From: Citrobacter sp. MGH106 | GTDB taxonomy: Bacteria; Pseudomonadota; Gammaproteobacteria; Enterobacterales; Enterobacteriaceae | Length of the DNA: 64,000 nucleotides | Assembly (NCBI RefSeq): GCF_001037495.1 | Contig: NZ_KQ089822.1 | Span: forward strand, 1,116,001-1,180,000 | Direction: 5' to 3' | Shown: piece after piece, positions 1-10,398 of the stretch | Layout of the letters: each line of letters opens with the position of its first letter | Position numbering within the stretch: position 1 is the first letter of the stretch | Position numbers and translations under genes: made by a program | The notes under the pieces: model-generated | Told to the model about the DNA's origin: nothing | Database searches by the model: none | Seen by the model: the letters and a program-made list of their open reading frames with translations, nothing else

Positions 1-1
1 G

Positions 2-517
2 TTACTGGTTCAGCATATGCAGTCGGACATCTTGCGCCAAATCCTGCCGGTTCTGGTGCTCTGTATTGGCCTCTACTTTCTCATGATGCCTAAACTGGGC
101 GAAGAAGACCGGCAGCGTCGGCTTTATGGCTTGCCGTTTGCACTGGTTGCCGGGGGCTGTGTCGGTTTTTATGATGGCTTCTTTGGGCCGGCAGCCGGGT
201 CGTTTTACGCACTGTCCTTCGTCATGCTGTGTGGCTACAACCTGGCGAAGTCAACGGCGCATGCCAAAGTACTCAATGCCACCTCTAATCTCGGTGGGCT
301 GTTACTGTTCGCCCTTGGCGGCAAAGTGATTTGGGCGACCGGTTTTGTGATGCTTATCGGCCAGTTTCTTGGTGCGCGGATGGGATCTCGACTGGTGCTT
401 AGTAAGGGACAGAAGCTCATTCGACCAATGATCGTCATTGTCTCTGCAGTGATGAGTGCCAAGCTAATTTACGATAATCATGGACAGGAGATTCTCCACT
501 GGCTGGGGATGAACTAA
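2..517 (+). CDS. yfcA: YfcA, TauE/SafE-family membrane permease (5' truncated)
   Basis: The reading frame is already open at the left edge (the codons before the first ATG at 17 read LLVQH), so the N-terminal part of the gene lies outside the window. What remains is the C-terminal 171 residues of an inner-membrane protein with hydrophobic helices, a glycine-rich stretch (GFYDGFFGPAAG) and the ending HWLGMN. This is how I recognise YfcA, a TauE/SafE (DUF81) family permease of about 269 residues. The family exports or imports small sulfonates and organic anions; the YfcA substrate is not established. The stop codon overlaps the epmC start by one base (TAATG), so the two genes are translationally coupled. 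Confidence 0.93.
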   Translation, partial: LLVQHMQSDILRQILPVLVLCIGLYFLMMPKLGEEDRQRRLYGLPFALVAGGCVGFYDGFFGPAAGSFYALSFVMLCGYNLAKSTAHAKVLNATSNLGGLLLFALGGKVIWATGFVMLIGQFLGARMGSRLVLSKGQKLIRPMIVIVSAVMSAKLIYDNHGQEILHWLGMN

Positions 518-1065
518 TGAACAATACCCATCACTACCAACAGTTAATTGATATTTTTAACGGCTGCTTTGCCGATGAATTTAATACCCGTCTGATTAAA
601 GGCGACGATGAACCCATCTATCTTCCAGCTGATGCGGAATTACCGTATCACCGTATTGTTTTCGCCCATGGTTTTTACGCCAGCGCGTTACACGAAATTT
701 CACACTGGTGTATTGCTGGAAAAGCGCGTCGTGAGCTGGTTGATTTTGGTTACTGGTACTGCCCGGACGGGCGGGATGCGAAAACACAGTGTCAGTTTGA
801 AGATGTAGAAGTGAAGCCACAGGCATTTGACTGGTTGTTTTGCATGGCGGCGGGGTATCCGTTTAACGTCAGTTGCGACAACCTGGAAGGGGACTTTGAG
901 CCGGATCGCGTGGTATTCCAGCGTCGTGTTCATGCCCAGGTGATGGAGTATCTGGAAAAGGGGATCCCCGAACGTCCGGCGCGCTTCATTAAAGCGTTAC
1001 AAAATTATTATCACACGCCTGAACTTAAGGCGGAACAATTCCCGTGGCCCGAAGCGCTCAACTGA
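517..1065 (+). CDS. epmC: EpmC, elongation factor P hydroxylase
   Basis: 182 residues, matching the YfcM/EpmC family in length. EpmC hydroxylates the lysine of elongation factor P after EpmA and EpmB have added beta-lysine, finishing the modification that helps EF-P relieve ribosome stalling at polyproline. The likely iron-binding site is visible at H59-E60 and H63 (HEISHW), a histidine/carboxylate arrangement. The protein is soluble with no signal peptide. It starts on the ATG that overlaps the yfcA stop, and yfcL follows after 32 bases, so yfcA-epmC-yfcL look like one transcription unit. Function is from family knowledge; the motif is seen directly. Confidence 0.93.
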   Translation: MNNTHHYQQLIDIFNGCFADEFNTRLIKGDDEPIYLPADAELPYHRIVFAHGFYASALHEISHWCIAGKARRELVDFGYWYCPDGRDAKTQCQFEDVEVKPQAFDWLFCMAAGYPFNVSCDNLEGDFEPDRVVFQRRVHAQVMEYLEKGIPERPARFIKALQNYYHTPELKAEQFPWPEALN

Positions 1066-1097
1066 AGCCGATGCCACGTTTACAATGAGGAAAGAAG

Positions 1098-1376
1098 ATG
1101 ATCGCGGAGTTTGAATCACGCATTCTGGCATTAATCGACGATATGGTAGAGCACGCCAGCGATGATGAGCTTTTTGCCAGTGGGTATTTGCGTGGGCACC
1201 TGACGCTGGCCGTTGCTGAACTGGACGGTGGCGAGGACCATTCCGCTGAGGCATTGTACGCCAATGTCACCAGCAGCCTGGAAAAAGCTATCGGTGCTGG
1301 CGAACTCTCGCCTCGTGACCAGGCGCTAGTGAAAGAGATGTGGGATGCTCTGTTCCAGAAGGCCACAGTAAAATAA
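1098..1376 (+). CDS. yfcL: YfcL family protein of unknown function
   Basis: 92-residue acidic soluble protein, recognised as YfcL by sequence ([20 protein letters not shown]) and by its place right after epmC. A GAGGAAAG ribosome-binding site lies just upstream of the ATG. There is no signal peptide, membrane segment or known catalytic motif; the sequence is mostly predicted helix. Function is unknown. Position in the epmC unit suggests, but does not show, a link to translation or EF-P. The gene converges on mnmC with a REP-like palindrome between them. Confidence 0.9.
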   Translation: MIAEFESRILALIDDMVEHASDDELFASGYLRGHLTLAVAELDGGEDHSAEALYANVTSSLEKAIGAGELSPRDQALVKEMWDALFQKATVK

Positions 1377-1385
1377 TTTACGGTG

Positions 1386-1430
1386 GATTGTGCCGGATGC
1401 TGACGCAGGAGTGTCTTATCCGGCACAATC
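1386..1430. repeat. REP-like palindrome between yfcL and mnmC
   Basis: Perfect 13-base inverted repeat GATTGTGCCGGAT (1386-1398) and its complement at 1418-1430, with a loop containing the REP-like words GCTGACGC and GTCTTATCCGGC. It sits between two convergent genes, where REP elements are common and can act as mRNA 3' stabilisers or weak terminators. Confidence 0.7.
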
Positions 1431-1436
1431 ATTACC

Positions 1437-3440
1437 TCATGACTTTATTGCTTTTCCCTTCAATAATTTTCTCACCCATAAACGATTCGGATTTAACGCA
1501 GCCAGAGTTCCTGCATCCATCGGGATAGGTTCATGACTCATTTGCGCCGCAAGGATTTCTGCGCACAGCGGGGCGGTACACAGTCCTCGCGAACCCAGTG
1601 CGCCCAGCATAAATAAGTCAGGGTAAACTGGCGCACTCGCAGCAGTCTCTTTGTCTTCTGCAAGATGTGCGTACTGACTGAGCGTAGCGTGATAGTCCGG
1701 TACATTGCCGACCATCGGTAAGTGATCGCGTGTGGCGCAGCGAACGCCACAGCGGGCGGCATTGTCACTGATATCCACCTCTTGCACCCATCCGGCATTT
1801 GGCAAACAGTTGATTAAACGCTGGCGATTTTGTTGCTGATCGTCCTCGCGATAAACCGTCTCTTCACAACCGCGATGATAGCTCGCCCCGATACAATGAT
1901 GCTGATTCACCGGATTTTGCGGTGTGAGATAGCCGTCGTAGCACAGCACCTGACGCAGAGCAGAGAGTGAAGGCGAGGTAGGAATATGGCTCACCTGACC
2001 GCCAACGGAATAAACCGGTAACGGCTGCGTCTGATTAAAGCGGTTAATGCGGTGGCCATTTGCCAGCACCACCGCTTCGTGCGTAGCGGTTTCGCCAGTA
2101 GCGAACTGCAACTGCCAGCTATCAGCCTGATGCGACAGTGAAACCAGATCGTGCTGGTAGTGCGTGCGTAATCCCAGCGTTGTGGCATAGTCCAGCACAG
2201 CAGCAGTTAACTGCGCAGGACACAGCCATCCTCCGGCAGGATACTGAATGCCATCACATTCGGTATCCACGCCCACCGTTTGCAGGATCTGTTTTGCATC
2301 AACCGCGACCGCGAGTGCGTCGGGTAAGTCAAGTGACAGCATTTGGGTGATTTTCTGTTGGCTTTTCTCATCCCAGGCTAACTGAGTCACCCCGCACCAG
2401 TCGTGTGCGAAATCTACGGGTAGCGCGTCATACAGACGTCGTGCGAAGGTAAAGGCAGCAGGGAAAAAAAGATTAATAGCCGCATCATGTTTATTGAGCA
2501 AAGGATAGAGCGCCCCCTGACGATTGCCAGAAGCGCCTTGTGCTGGTTTGTCGTCAGCACAATAGAGCGTCACTTGCCAGCCGCGACGCAACAGGGCCAG
2601 CGACAGCAAGGCGCTGGCAATACCTCCGCCAATAATAGCCGTTTCACGTTTTTTCGTACCTGCGCGTGCAAACCACGGCGCCGGGGAAAGGGGGGCGATA
2701 TTTTGCTCCATAACCCCACATAACATTTCGCGTTTGCGACCGAAACCTTTGCATTTACGCATGCTGAAACCTGCTTCCTGCAACCCACGACGTACAAAAC
2801 CAGCGGAGGTAAAGGTCGCCAGCGTGCCGCCAGGGCGAGCCAGTCTGGCCATTGCGTTAAACAGCGTTGGCGTCCACATATCAGGGTTTTTTGCCGGCGC
2901 GAACCCATCCAGAAACCAGGCATCGACCTGCTGATTCAAAGATTCATCCAGTGTATTGATGAGTTCGTTAATATCGCCAAACCAGAGATCCAACGTAATT
3001 CGCCCCTCATCAAGAAGCAGCCGATGGCAACCCGCCAGTGGTAGTGGCCACTGCTCCTGTAACGCTGTTGCCCATGGTGCGAGTTCAGGCCAGTGTTGAT
3101 GGGCTAAGGCCAGATCTTCACGCGTCAGAGGAAATTTTTCAAAACTGATGAAATGTAACCTTTCCAGGATAGCGTCAGGATGTGCGTCGCGAAAAGTGGC
3201 GAATGCCTGCCATAGCGTCAGGAAGTTAAGTCCGGTACCAAAACCACTTTCTGCTACTACAAATAATTGCCGTGAATGAGTGGGAAATCGTTCTGCGAGA
3301 TGATTACCGCCGAGAAAAACATAACGAGTTTCTTCCAGCCCGTTATCGTTAGAAAAATAGACATCGTCAAAATCTCGGGAAACAGGTGTACCCTCAGCGT
3401 TGAATTCGAGGTCGGCAGGTTGTATAGCGTATTGTTTCAC
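1437..3440 (-). CDS. mnmC: MnmC, bifunctional tRNA mnm5(s2)U34 biosynthesis enzyme
   Basis: 667 residues. MnmC completes mnm5U at the wobble position of tRNA. The C-terminal FAD domain removes the carboxymethyl group from cmnm5U to give nm5U, and the N-terminal SAM domain methylates this to mnm5U. Visible motifs are the SAM-binding loop ESGFGTGLN (about residues 64-72), DGFAPAKNP (178-186) and the FAD-binding GGGIAS (271-276). The start was set at the GTG at 3440 (protein [13 protein letters not shown]), which matches the usual family N-terminus. An in-frame ATG at 3500 would add 20 residues that do not resemble the family. It is divergent from fabB across a short shared regulatory region. 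Confidence 0.94.
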   Translation of the reverse strand: MKQYAIQPADLEFNAEGTPVSRDFDDVYFSNDNGLEETRYVFLGGNHLAERFPTHSRQLFVVAESGFGTGLNFLTLWQAFATFRDAHPDAILERLHFISFEKFPLTREDLALAHQHWPELAPWATALQEQWPLPLAGCHRLLLDEGRITLDLWFGDINELINTLDESLNQQVDAWFLDGFAPAKNPDMWTPTLFNAMARLARPGGTLATFTSAGFVRRGLQEAGFSMRKCKGFGRKREMLCGVMEQNIAPLSPAPWFARAGTKKRETAIIGGGIASALLSLALLRRGWQVTLYCADDKPAQGASGNRQGALYPLLNKHDAAINLFFPAAFTFARRLYDALPVDFAHDWCGVTQLAWDEKSQQKITQMLSLDLPDALAVAVDAKQILQTVGVDTECDGIQYPAGGWLCPAQLTAAVLDYATTLGLRTHYQHDLVSLSHQADSWQLQFATGETATHEAVVLANGHRINRFNQTQPLPVYSVGGQVSHIPTSPSLSALRQVLCYDGYLTPQNPVNQHHCIGASYHRGCEETVYREDDQQQNRQRLINCLPNAGWVQEVDISDNAARCGVRCATRDHLPMVGNVPDYHATLSQYAHLAEDKETAASAPVYPDLFMLGALGSRGLCTAPLCAEILAAQMSHEPIPMDAGTLAALNPNRLWVRKLLKGKAIKS

Positions 3441-3515
3441 GTAAGTTACTCGTCTGGCAGGCTGTGTCCCGATCTTAACGATGAGTGCCTGACTGCGCAA
3501 ATTTCCACATTAAAT

Positions 3516-3532
3516 GGCTGATCGGACTTGTT
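3516..3532 (+). promoter_or_regulatory. Candidate FadR activator site of fabB
   Basis: GGCTGATCGGACTTGTT closely matches the FadR operator consensus (AGCTGGTCCGAYNTGTT). It overlaps the putative -35 hexamer of fabB (TTGTTC, 3528-3533). In E. coli FadR activates fabB. Site seen by eye; binding is inferred. Confidence 0.7.
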
Positions 3533-3556
3533 CGGCGTACAAGTGTACGCTATTGT
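3528..3556 (+). promoter_or_regulatory. fabB promoter
   Basis: -35 TTGTTC (3528-3533), a 17-base spacer, and -10 TATTGT (3551-3556). The FadR-type site covers the -35 and the FabR-type palindrome fills the spacer, which agrees with the known activation by FadR and repression by FabR. A second possible -10, TAAAAT, is at 3571-3576. Confidence 0.6.
3535..3550. promoter_or_regulatory. Candidate FabR operator of fabB
   Basis: Perfect palindrome GCGTACA-AG-TGTACGC lying between the -35 and -10 of the fabB promoter. It matches the known FabR operator type of fabA and fabB. FabR represses these genes in response to unsaturated acyl-thioesters. Confidence 0.78.
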
Positions 3557-3599
3557 GCCACTCGAAACTTTAAAATAGTGCGAACTACAGAGGTATTGA

Positions 3600-4820
3600 A
3601 TGAAACGTGCAGTGATTACTGGCTTGGGCATCGTTTCCAGCATCGGTAATAACCAGCAGGAAGTCCTGGCATCTCTGCGTGAAGGACGTTCAGGGATCAC
3701 TTTCTCTCAGGAGCTGAAGGACTCCGGCATGCGTAGCCACGTTTGGGGCAACGTAAAACTGGATACCACTGGCCTCATTGACCGCAAAGTTGTGCGCTTT
3801 ATGAGCGACGCATCCATCTATGCATTCCTTTCTATGGAGCAGGCAGTTGCTGATGCTGGCCTCTCTGCAGAAGTTTACCAGAACAACCCGCGCGTTGGCC
3901 TGATTGCAGGTTCTGGCGGCGGCTCCCCGCGTTTTCAGGTCTTCGGCGCTGACGCAATGCGTAGCCCGCGTGGTCTGAAAGCCGTTGGTCCGTATGTGGT
4001 GACTAAAGCGATGGCATCCGGCGTTTCTGCCTGCCTCGCAACACCGTTCAAAATCCACGGCGTAAACTACTCCATCAGCTCTGCCTGTGCGACGTCTGCA
4101 CATTGTATCGGCAACGCTGTTGAACAAATTCAATTGGGCAAGCAGGACATCGTTTTTGCTGGCGGCGGCGAAGAGCTGTGCTGGGAAATGGCGTGCGAAT
4201 TCGACGCAATGGGCGCGCTGTCTACCAAATACAACGACTCTCCGGACAAAGCGTCCCGTACTTATGATGCAAGCCGCGATGGTTTCGTTATCGCAGGCGG
4301 CGGCGGTATGGTTGTTGTCGAAGAGCTGGAACACGCTCTGGCTCGTGGCGCACACATCTACGCGGAAATCGTCGGTTACGGCGCAACTTCTGATGGCGCA
4401 GACATGGTTGCTCCGTCAGGTGAAGGCGCAGTGCGCTGCATGCAGATGGCGATGCACGGCGTTGATACACCAATCGACTACCTGAACTCACACGGTACTT
4501 CTACACCGGTAGGCGACGTGAAAGAGCTGGGTGCAATCCGTGAAGTGTTCGGCGATCACAGCCCGGCAATCTCTGCAACCAAAGCAATGACCGGTCACTC
4601 TCTGGGTGCTGCGGGTGTGCAGGAAGCTATTTACTCTCTGCTGATGCTGGAACATGGCTTTATCGCGCCAAGCATCAACATTGAAGAGCTGGACGAACAA
4701 GCTGCTGGTCTGAACATCGTGACCAAGCCGACTGAGCAAGAACTGACTACCGTTATGTCCAACAGCTTCGGCTTTGGCGGGACTAACGCCACGCTGGTGA
4801 TGCGTAAGCTGAAAGCGTAA
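3600..4820 (+). CDS. fabB: FabB, beta-ketoacyl-ACP synthase I
   Basis: 406 residues, the exact family length. FabB condenses malonyl-ACP with acyl-ACP in fatty acid elongation and is needed for unsaturated fatty acid synthesis. The thiolase-fold active site is visible: nucleophile Cys in [10 protein letters not shown] (about 163), His in [11 protein letters not shown] (about 298), and Lys/His in [12 protein letters not shown] (about 328 and 333). A GAGG ribosome-binding site lies a few bases before the ATG. It is a single gene with its own promoter carrying FadR and FabR sites and an intrinsic terminator at 4871-4898. Confidence 0.98.
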   Translation: MKRAVITGLGIVSSIGNNQQEVLASLREGRSGITFSQELKDSGMRSHVWGNVKLDTTGLIDRKVVRFMSDASIYAFLSMEQAVADAGLSAEVYQNNPRVGLIAGSGGGSPRFQVFGADAMRSPRGLKAVGPYVVTKAMASGVSACLATPFKIHGVNYSISSACATSAHCIGNAVEQIQLGKQDIVFAGGGEELCWEMACEFDAMGALSTKYNDSPDKASRTYDASRDGFVIAGGGGMVVVEELEHALARGAHIYAEIVGYGATSDGADMVAPSGEGAVRCMQMAMHGVDTPIDYLNSHGTSTPVGDVKELGAIREVFGDHSPAISATKAMTGHSLGAAGVQEAIYSLLMLEHGFIAPSINIEELDEQAAGLNIVTKPTEQELTTVMSNSFGFGGTNATLVMRKLKA

Positions 4821-4870
4821 GTCTGGTACTAATACCAGTCATTGCCTGATGGCGTTTCGCTGATCGGGTT

Positions 4871-4898
4871 AAAAGGGAGCCAACAGGCTCCCTTTTTT
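4871..4898 (+). terminator. Intrinsic terminator of fabB
   Basis: Stem GGGAGCC (4875-4881) / GGCTCCC (4886-4892) with loop AACA, preceded by four A and followed by six T. Confidence 0.92.
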
Positions 4899-5060
4899 AT
4901 GGCGTTGACAATGGGGGCAATTTACAGGCAGACTCCCCGCTCAACATTATCCTCATGATAATGCGTAAGCGTTTAACGTTATCCAACGCACCTTAATCCT
5001 GATAGTCAGGTAGAGGGGGCGTGGCATTTCCTCGCCTTACTCTGCATTCTGGAGTAACGC

Positions 5061-6239
5061 ATGACAGCAGTAACCCAACAAGAAAAAACATCTTCGGCGA
5101 ATGTTTCGCTATTTCGTATCGCTTTTGCAGTTTTCCTGACCTATATGACGGTCGGCCTGCCTTTGCCTGTCATCCCGCTGTTTGTCCACCATGAGTTGGG
5201 CTATGGCAACACCATGGTTGGCATTGCTGTGGGCGTTCAGTTTCTGGCGACGGTATTAACGCGTGGTTACGCGGGACGGTTAGCCGATCAGTATGGTGCC
5301 AAACGTTCTGCGTTACAGGGGATGTTTGCCTGTGCGCTGGCGGGCGCGGCGTGGCTATTGGCTGCGCTATTACCAGTCTCTGTTCCCGTTAAGTTCGCGT
5401 TGTTAATTGTGGGACGTCTGATCCTCGGTTTTGGTGAAAGCCAGTTACTTACCGGAACCCTGACCTGGGGGCTGGGGCTGGTTGGGCCAACGCGTTCTGG
5501 TAAGGTGATGTCGTGGAACGGGATGGCGATTTACGGCGCACTGGCCGCCGGTGCACCGTTGGGGCTGCTGATCCACAGCCACTTTGGTTTCGCCGCGCTG
5601 GCGGGAACCACGATGGCATTACCGCTGCTGGCATGGGCATTCAATGGTACCGTCCGTAAAGTGCCTGCTCACGCTGGAGAACGGCCTTCTTTGTGGAGCG
5701 TTGTGGGGCTTATCTGGAAACCTGGTGTGGGTCTGGCGCTACAAGGCGTTGGTTTTGCGGTGATTGGCACCTTTATCTCCCTCTATTTTGTCAGCAACGG
5801 CTGGACCATGGCAGGATTCACCCTGACCGCGTTTGGTGGTGCTTTTGTGCTGATGCGTATTCTGTTTGGCTGGATGCCGGACAGGTTTGGCGGGGTTAAG
5901 GTCGCGGTTGTCTCTTTGCTAGTTGAAACAGCGGGTCTGGTACTGCTGTGGCTGGCACCAACGGCCTGGTTTGCTTTGTTGGGGGCGGCATTAACCGGGG
6001 CAGGGTGTTCGCTCATTTTCCCGGCACTGGGTGTGGAGGTCGTGAAGCGTGTTCCTGCACAGGTTCGTGGTACGGCGCTGGGTGGTTACGCCGCATTCCA
6101 GGATATCTCCTACGGCGTAAGCGGTCCTTTAGCTGGGGTTCTGGCCACCGCTTATGGCTATCCCTCGGTATTTCTTGCCGGGGCGATTTCCGCGGTGGTC
6201 GGAATTGTCGTTACGCTGCTTACCTTGCGAAAAGGTTAA
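5061..6239 (+). CDS. yfcJ: YfcJ, major facilitator superfamily transporter
   Basis: 392-residue integral membrane protein with the 12-helix pattern of the MFS. Motif A-like residues are seen after helix 2 ([14 protein letters not shown]), and a second copy after helix 8 ([11 protein letters not shown]) marks the internal duplication. Length and sequence match YfcJ, an arabinose-efflux-like member whose substrate is not settled. GGAGTAACGC precedes the ATG. The gene converges on flk and the two overlap by four bases at their stops. Confidence 0.93.
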   Translation: MTAVTQQEKTSSANVSLFRIAFAVFLTYMTVGLPLPVIPLFVHHELGYGNTMVGIAVGVQFLATVLTRGYAGRLADQYGAKRSALQGMFACALAGAAWLLAALLPVSVPVKFALLIVGRLILGFGESQLLTGTLTWGLGLVGPTRSGKVMSWNGMAIYGALAAGAPLGLLIHSHFGFAALAGTTMALPLLAWAFNGTVRKVPAHAGERPSLWSVVGLIWKPGVGLALQGVGFAVIGTFISLYFVSNGWTMAGFTLTAFGGAFVLMRILFGWMPDRFGGVKVAVVSLLVETAGLVLLWLAPTAWFALLGAALTGAGCSLIFPALGVEVVKRVPAQVRGTALGGYAAFQDISYGVSGPLAGVLATAYGYPSVFLAGAISAVVGIVVTLLTLRKG

Positions 6240-7240
6240 GTGACGAGCCAGAAAATGGCTAATGCAATCATCAACGCCACAAACATCAGTCCCGGTCGCG
6301 CCGACAGTGATTTAATGTTTTCAATCACCGGTGCGAACGGGCTGTAAATCGGCTGAAGATGTCGAGGATCGTTTAATTCTTTGTCCCGCTCTACGCGCCG
6401 CAAGAAGATCTGATTGAGTAAATCCTGTACCTGCACAGTGGTCAAAATCGTTTGCGGTTGGATCTGCCAGGTCTGCTGCGCGTAGTCTTTTATCGCCGCG
6501 AACTCATTCGGTTCCAGCGGTTGTTTCAACGCTGCCTGAAGCGTTTGCAACGTTGGTGCATTTTGCAGGCTTAGCGTCTGACGCGCTTGCAGCCAGGTCA
6601 CCAGATGGGTGAACTGCTTCGCGGGGATCAGTTCTCCGCTTTTTACGCCGGACAATTCCAGCATGGATTGCCATATTAGCTTGCCGGATTCTCCGGTGGC
6701 CGCAGCCAGTTTTGTCACCAGTTGATTCAACGTGTTGTGCTCTGCCGGGAGCAAAGGGCGATCGGTTGCCGGGCGCTGTTGTGGCTGCGGGATCGAAAGT
6801 TGCCCCTGCTGTAACAGTGTCAGCACATTTTTTAACTGTTCTGGTGTGAGTTGACTGAGCGCTGTTTGTCCGTACTGCTGGCGAATAAAATCACTCACAG
6901 CCTGGCGATTATTCCCCTGACTCAGCAATTCTGTGAGCTGTGACAGTACCTGACGGTTAGCATGATTCTGCTGAGCAATGCCAAGCCGTTGGTTCAGGTT
7001 TTGCTCAGCGGCAGGAAAGTGACGCGACTGCAACGGTGTATCACTTTTGACCCCCAGATCGTGCTTCATTCCAGCCCATACCTCGGCACTTTGCTGCTGA
7101 GTGAGTGAAATTAAACGCGTGATAAGTCGTTCCAGCACAGTACGTTGCTGCGTGGATAACGGTTGCTCACCCGCAACGGCAGGGGCATTTGGGCCTTCAC
7201 CGGGAGGGCGCGCGGGAGTACCAGAAATGGGCTGCATCAT
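6236..7240 (-). CDS. flk: Flk, flagellar assembly regulator
   Basis: 334 residues. Flk is anchored by one C-terminal transmembrane helix (residues about 316-333, ending in IFWLVT), and the long Q-rich N-terminal part faces the cytoplasm. In Salmonella, Flk stops premature secretion of late substrates such as FlgM and helps sense P- and L-ring assembly during hook formation. The start begins with a proline- and glycine-rich leader ([16 protein letters not shown]). Repeated helical units with the pattern P.EH..L..L......G..W are visible through the middle. It is divergent from pdxB. Confidence 0.92.
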   Translation of the reverse strand: MMQPISGTPARPPGEGPNAPAVAGEQPLSTQQRTVLERLITRLISLTQQQSAEVWAGMKHDLGVKSDTPLQSRHFPAAEQNLNQRLGIAQQNHANRQVLSQLTELLSQGNNRQAVSDFIRQQYGQTALSQLTPEQLKNVLTLLQQGQLSIPQPQQRPATDRPLLPAEHNTLNQLVTKLAAATGESGKLIWQSMLELSGVKSGELIPAKQFTHLVTWLQARQTLSLQNAPTLQTLQAALKQPLEPNEFAAIKDYAQQTWQIQPQTILTTVQVQDLLNQIFLRRVERDKELNDPRHLQPIYSPFAPVIENIKSLSARPGLMFVALMIALAIFWLVT

Positions 7241-7345
7241 CTCTATTCCTTAAATCTGAGCTAACCAGGTCTCGCAGTATGCCTGGCGGCGAGATTATGG
7301 CACACTTGCCCGGTTAACTCTCGTTCTCAAACAGGTGCGAAAGAC

Positions 7346-8482
7346 GTGAAAATCCTCGTTGATGAAAATATGCCCTATGCCCGCGAACTGTTCAGTCGTT
7401 TGGGGGAGGTCAAAGCGGTTCCCGGTCGCCCGATTCCCGTCTCAGAACTCGAAGATGCGGATGCCTTAATGGTGCGCTCGGTGACGAAAGTAAACGAATC
7501 ACTGCTCAGCGGAAAACCCGTAAAATTTGTCGGGACGGCAACTGCAGGTACTGATCATGTGGATGAAGCCTGGCTTGCGCAGTCGGGGATCGGCTTTTCC
7601 GCAGCGCCTGGGTGCAATGCCATTGCAGTGGTTGAATATGTCTTTTCTGCGCTGTTGATGCTGGCGGAACGCGACAGTTTTGCATTACGCGATAGGACCG
7701 TAGGTATCGTGGGCGTCGGTAATGTGGGGGCGCGTTTGCAAGCGCGACTGGAAGCATTGGGAATTCGTACTTTGCTTTGCGATCCACCGCGAGCTGACCG
7801 GGGGGATGAGGGCGACTTTCGTTCACTGGAGGAACTGGTTGAGCAAGCTGATGTACTGACTTTCCATACGCCGCTGTTTAAAGACGGTCCGTACAAAACG
7901 CTGCATCTGGCTGATGAGGCGCTCATAAGCCGACTTAAGCCGGGAACCATCCTGATTAATGCCTGCCGTGGGCCGGTCATTGATAATGGCGCATTACTGA
8001 ATCGTCTGAATGCCGGGCAGTCGTTGAGCGTTGTGCTGGACGTCTGGGAAGGTGAGCCGGATCTGAATGTGGCGTTGCTGGAGAAAGCCGACATCGGCAC
8101 GGCGCACATTGCCGGTTATACCCTTGAAGGAAAAGCGCGTGGGACCACGCAGGTCTTTGAGGCCTACAGCAAGTTTATTGGTCGCGAACAGCACGTAGCG
8201 CTGAACACCCTGTTACCCGCGCCGGAATTTGGTCGTATCACATTGCATGGTCCGTTAGATCAGCCAACGCTGAAAAGGCTGGTGCATTTAGTGTATGATG
8301 TGCGCCGCGATGATGCGCCGCTGCGTAAAGTCGCTGGAATTCCGGGTGAGTTTGATAAACTGCGTAAGAATTACCTTGAGCGCCGTGAATGGTCGTCTTT
8401 ATACGTAATGTGTGATGACGCTGCTGCAGCTACCTTGTTGTGTAAGCTGGGTTTTAACGCTGTTCATCACCCGGCACATTAA
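7346..8482 (+). CDS. pdxB: PdxB, erythronate-4-phosphate dehydrogenase
   Basis: 378 residues, identical to the family length. PdxB oxidises 4-phospho-D-erythronate in the DXP-dependent route to pyridoxal phosphate. It is a D-isomer 2-hydroxyacid dehydrogenase: the NAD-binding GVGNVG is at 123-128, the catalytic Arg is in NACRG (R208), the Glu in VLDVWEGEP and the His in AHIAGYT. The C-terminal dimerisation domain ([18 protein letters not shown]) is typical of PdxB. The start codon is GTG at 7346; the protein begins [12 protein letters not shown] as in relatives. It is the first gene of pdxB-usg-truA-dedA. Confidence 0.97.
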   Translation: MKILVDENMPYARELFSRLGEVKAVPGRPIPVSELEDADALMVRSVTKVNESLLSGKPVKFVGTATAGTDHVDEAWLAQSGIGFSAAPGCNAIAVVEYVFSALLMLAERDSFALRDRTVGIVGVGNVGARLQARLEALGIRTLLCDPPRADRGDEGDFRSLEELVEQADVLTFHTPLFKDGPYKTLHLADEALISRLKPGTILINACRGPVIDNGALLNRLNAGQSLSVVLDVWEGEPDLNVALLEKADIGTAHIAGYTLEGKARGTTQVFEAYSKFIGREQHVALNTLLPAPEFGRITLHGPLDQPTLKRLVHLVYDVRRDDAPLRKVAGIPGEFDKLRKNYLERREWSSLYVMCDDAAAATLLCKLGFNAVHHPAH

Positions 8483-8496
8483 TGTCTTCTTAATGC

Positions 8497-8521
8497 TCCC
8501 TGTCGAATAATACGACAGGGA
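8497..8521. other. Stem-loop between pdxB and usg
   Basis: Perfect nine-base stem TCCCTGTCG (8497-8505) / CGACAGGGA (8513-8521) with a seven-base loop. It is not followed by a T tract, so it is more likely an mRNA processing or attenuation element than a full terminator. Confidence 0.6.
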
Positions 8522-8549
8522 CGCTTATGTATTTCTGGAGTAAATCACC

Positions 8550-9563
8550 ATGTCTGAAGGCTGGAATATTGCCATTCTGGGCGCAACGGGCGCCGTCGGC
8601 GAAGCCCTGCTCGATACACTGGCTGAACGCCAGTTCCCGGTCGGTGAGATTTATGCGCTGGCACGTAACGAAAGCGCCGGTGAGCACCTGCGTTTTAATG
8701 GTAAATCGATCGTTGTTCAGGATGTTGCTGATTTTGACTGGACACAAGCGCAACTGGCATTTTTTGTTGCTGGAGTGGAGGCAACAGCCGCGTGGGTGGA
8801 AGAAGCAACTAACTCAGGTTGCCTGGTTATTGACAGTAGCGGACTGTTTGCTCTTGAGCCGGATGTCCCGCTGGTCGTACCGGATGTTAACCCGTTCGTA
8901 CTGGCGGATTATCGCAACCGCAATGTGATTGCCGTCCCGGATAGTCTGACCAGCCAGTTGCTGACTGCGCTGAAACCACTGATTGATGACGGTGGGCTTT
9001 CTCGTATAACGGTCACCAATATTATTTCAGCTTCTGCACGCGGTAAAAAGGCGGTGGATGCGCTGGCAGGGCAGAGTGCGAAACTGCTCAACGGGATCCC
9101 TGTCGATGACGATGATTTCTTCGGGCGTCAGCTGGCGTTCAATATGTTGCCGTTACTGCCGGATCGCGAAGGCAGCGTGCGTGAAGAACGTCGGATCGTC
9201 GATGAAGTGCGGAAAATTATGCAGGACGATGGTCTGCAGGTCTCCGCAAGCATAGTGCAGTCGCCAGTGTTTTACGGCCATGCACAAATGGTGAACTTTG
9301 AAGCCCTGCGGCCGCTGGCGGCAGAAGAGGCTCGTGATGCGTTTACCCGCGGCGAAGACATCGTTCTGTCGGAAGAGACGGATTATCCTACTCAGGTTGG
9401 CGATGCTTCTGGTACTCCCCATCTTTCGGTCGGCTGCGTACATAACGATTATGGTATGCCGGAGCAGATTCAGTTCTGGTCTGTAGCCGATAATGTGCGC
9501 TTTGGTGGCGCGTTAATGTCGGTAAAAATTGCTGAAAAACTGGTGCAGGAGTATCTGTACTAA
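8550..9563 (+). CDS. usg: Usg, aspartate-semialdehyde dehydrogenase-like protein lacking the catalytic Cys
   Basis: 337 residues, family length. The fold is that of aspartate-semialdehyde dehydrogenase: N-terminal NADP loop [10 protein letters not shown] (8-17), middle dimerisation domain, and C-terminal [12 protein letters not shown]. At the place where true ASD enzymes have the catalytic Asn-Cys pair, this protein reads VPDSLTSQ (129-136), so the nucleophile is replaced and the ASD reaction is unlikely. Function is unknown. It sits between pdxB and truA, and its stop overlaps the truA start (TAATG), implying translational coupling. A GGAGTAAATC ribosome-binding site precedes the ATG. Confidence 0.94.
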   Translation: MSEGWNIAILGATGAVGEALLDTLAERQFPVGEIYALARNESAGEHLRFNGKSIVVQDVADFDWTQAQLAFFVAGVEATAAWVEEATNSGCLVIDSSGLFALEPDVPLVVPDVNPFVLADYRNRNVIAVPDSLTSQLLTALKPLIDDGGLSRITVTNIISASARGKKAVDALAGQSAKLLNGIPVDDDDFFGRQLAFNMLPLLPDREGSVREERRIVDEVRKIMQDDGLQVSASIVQSPVFYGHAQMVNFEALRPLAAEEARDAFTRGEDIVLSEETDYPTQVGDASGTPHLSVGCVHNDYGMPEQIQFWSVADNVRFGGALMSVKIAEKLVQEYLY

Positions 9564-10375
9564 TGTCTGACCTGCAACAACTGCCAACACATAAAATTGC
9601 GCTGGGTATAGAGTATGATGGCAGCAAATATTATGGCTGGCAGCGCCAGAACGAAGTGCGTAGCGTTCAGGAAAAACTGGAAAAAGCGCTCTCACAAGTC
9701 GCCAATGAACGCATTAATGTATTTTGTGCGGGGCGAACGGATGCAGGCGTTCATGGAACGGGGCAGGTGGTGCATTTTGAAACCACCGCGCAACGTAAAG
9801 ATGCGGCATGGACACTGGGTGTAAATGCGAATTTACCTGGTGACATTGCCGTGCGCTGGGTGAAGGCTGTGCCGGATGATTTTCATGCACGATTTAGCGC
9901 CACGGCTCGCCGTTATCGCTACATCATCTACAATCATCGGTTACGCCCGGCGGTTCTGGGGAACGGTGTGACGCATTACTATGAACCGCTGGATGCTGAA
10001 CGTATGCATCGTGCGGCTCAGTGTCTGATTGGTGAGAATGATTTCACTTCGTTTCGGGCAGTGCAGTGCCAGTCGCGCACACCGTGGCGCAACGTGATGC
10101 ACATCAACGTCACGCGTCACGGCCCATATGTGGTGGTCGATATCAAAGCAAATGCCTTTGTACATCATATGGTCAGGAATATTGTCGGTAGCCTGATGGA
10201 AGTAGGTGCCCACAACCAGCCGGAGAGCTGGATAGCAGAGTTGTTAGCGGCGAAGGACAGAACGCTGGCAGCGGCAACGGCGAAGGCGGAAGGACTGTAT
10301 CTGGTTGCGGTAGATTATCCAGATCGGTTTGACCTGCCTAAACCGCCAATGGGCCCGCTGTTCCTGGCGGACTAA
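9563..10375 (+). CDS. truA: TruA, tRNA pseudouridine(38-40) synthase
   Basis: 270 residues. TruA makes pseudouridine at positions 38-40 of the anticodon stem-loop. The catalytic aspartate is D60 in GRTDAGVHG, and the C-terminal motif [19 protein letters not shown] is typical of the family. It is translated from the ATG that overlaps the usg stop by one base. dedA follows after 23 bases. Confidence 0.98.
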   Translation: MSDLQQLPTHKIALGIEYDGSKYYGWQRQNEVRSVQEKLEKALSQVANERINVFCAGRTDAGVHGTGQVVHFETTAQRKDAAWTLGVNANLPGDIAVRWVKAVPDDFHARFSATARRYRYIIYNHRLRPAVLGNGVTHYYEPLDAERMHRAAQCLIGENDFTSFRAVQCQSRTPWRNVMHINVTRHGPYVVVDIKANAFVHHMVRNIVGSLMEVGAHNQPESWIAELLAAKDRTLAAATAKAEGLYLVAVDYPDRFDLPKPPMGPLFLAD

Positions 10376-10398
10376 TTCGAGTCGTAAAAGGCATAAAT

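Noticed and set aside
3441-3500. Longer mnmC start at the ATG at 3500
   Set aside because: The extra 20 residues do not match the family; the GTG at 3440 gives the usual N-terminus.
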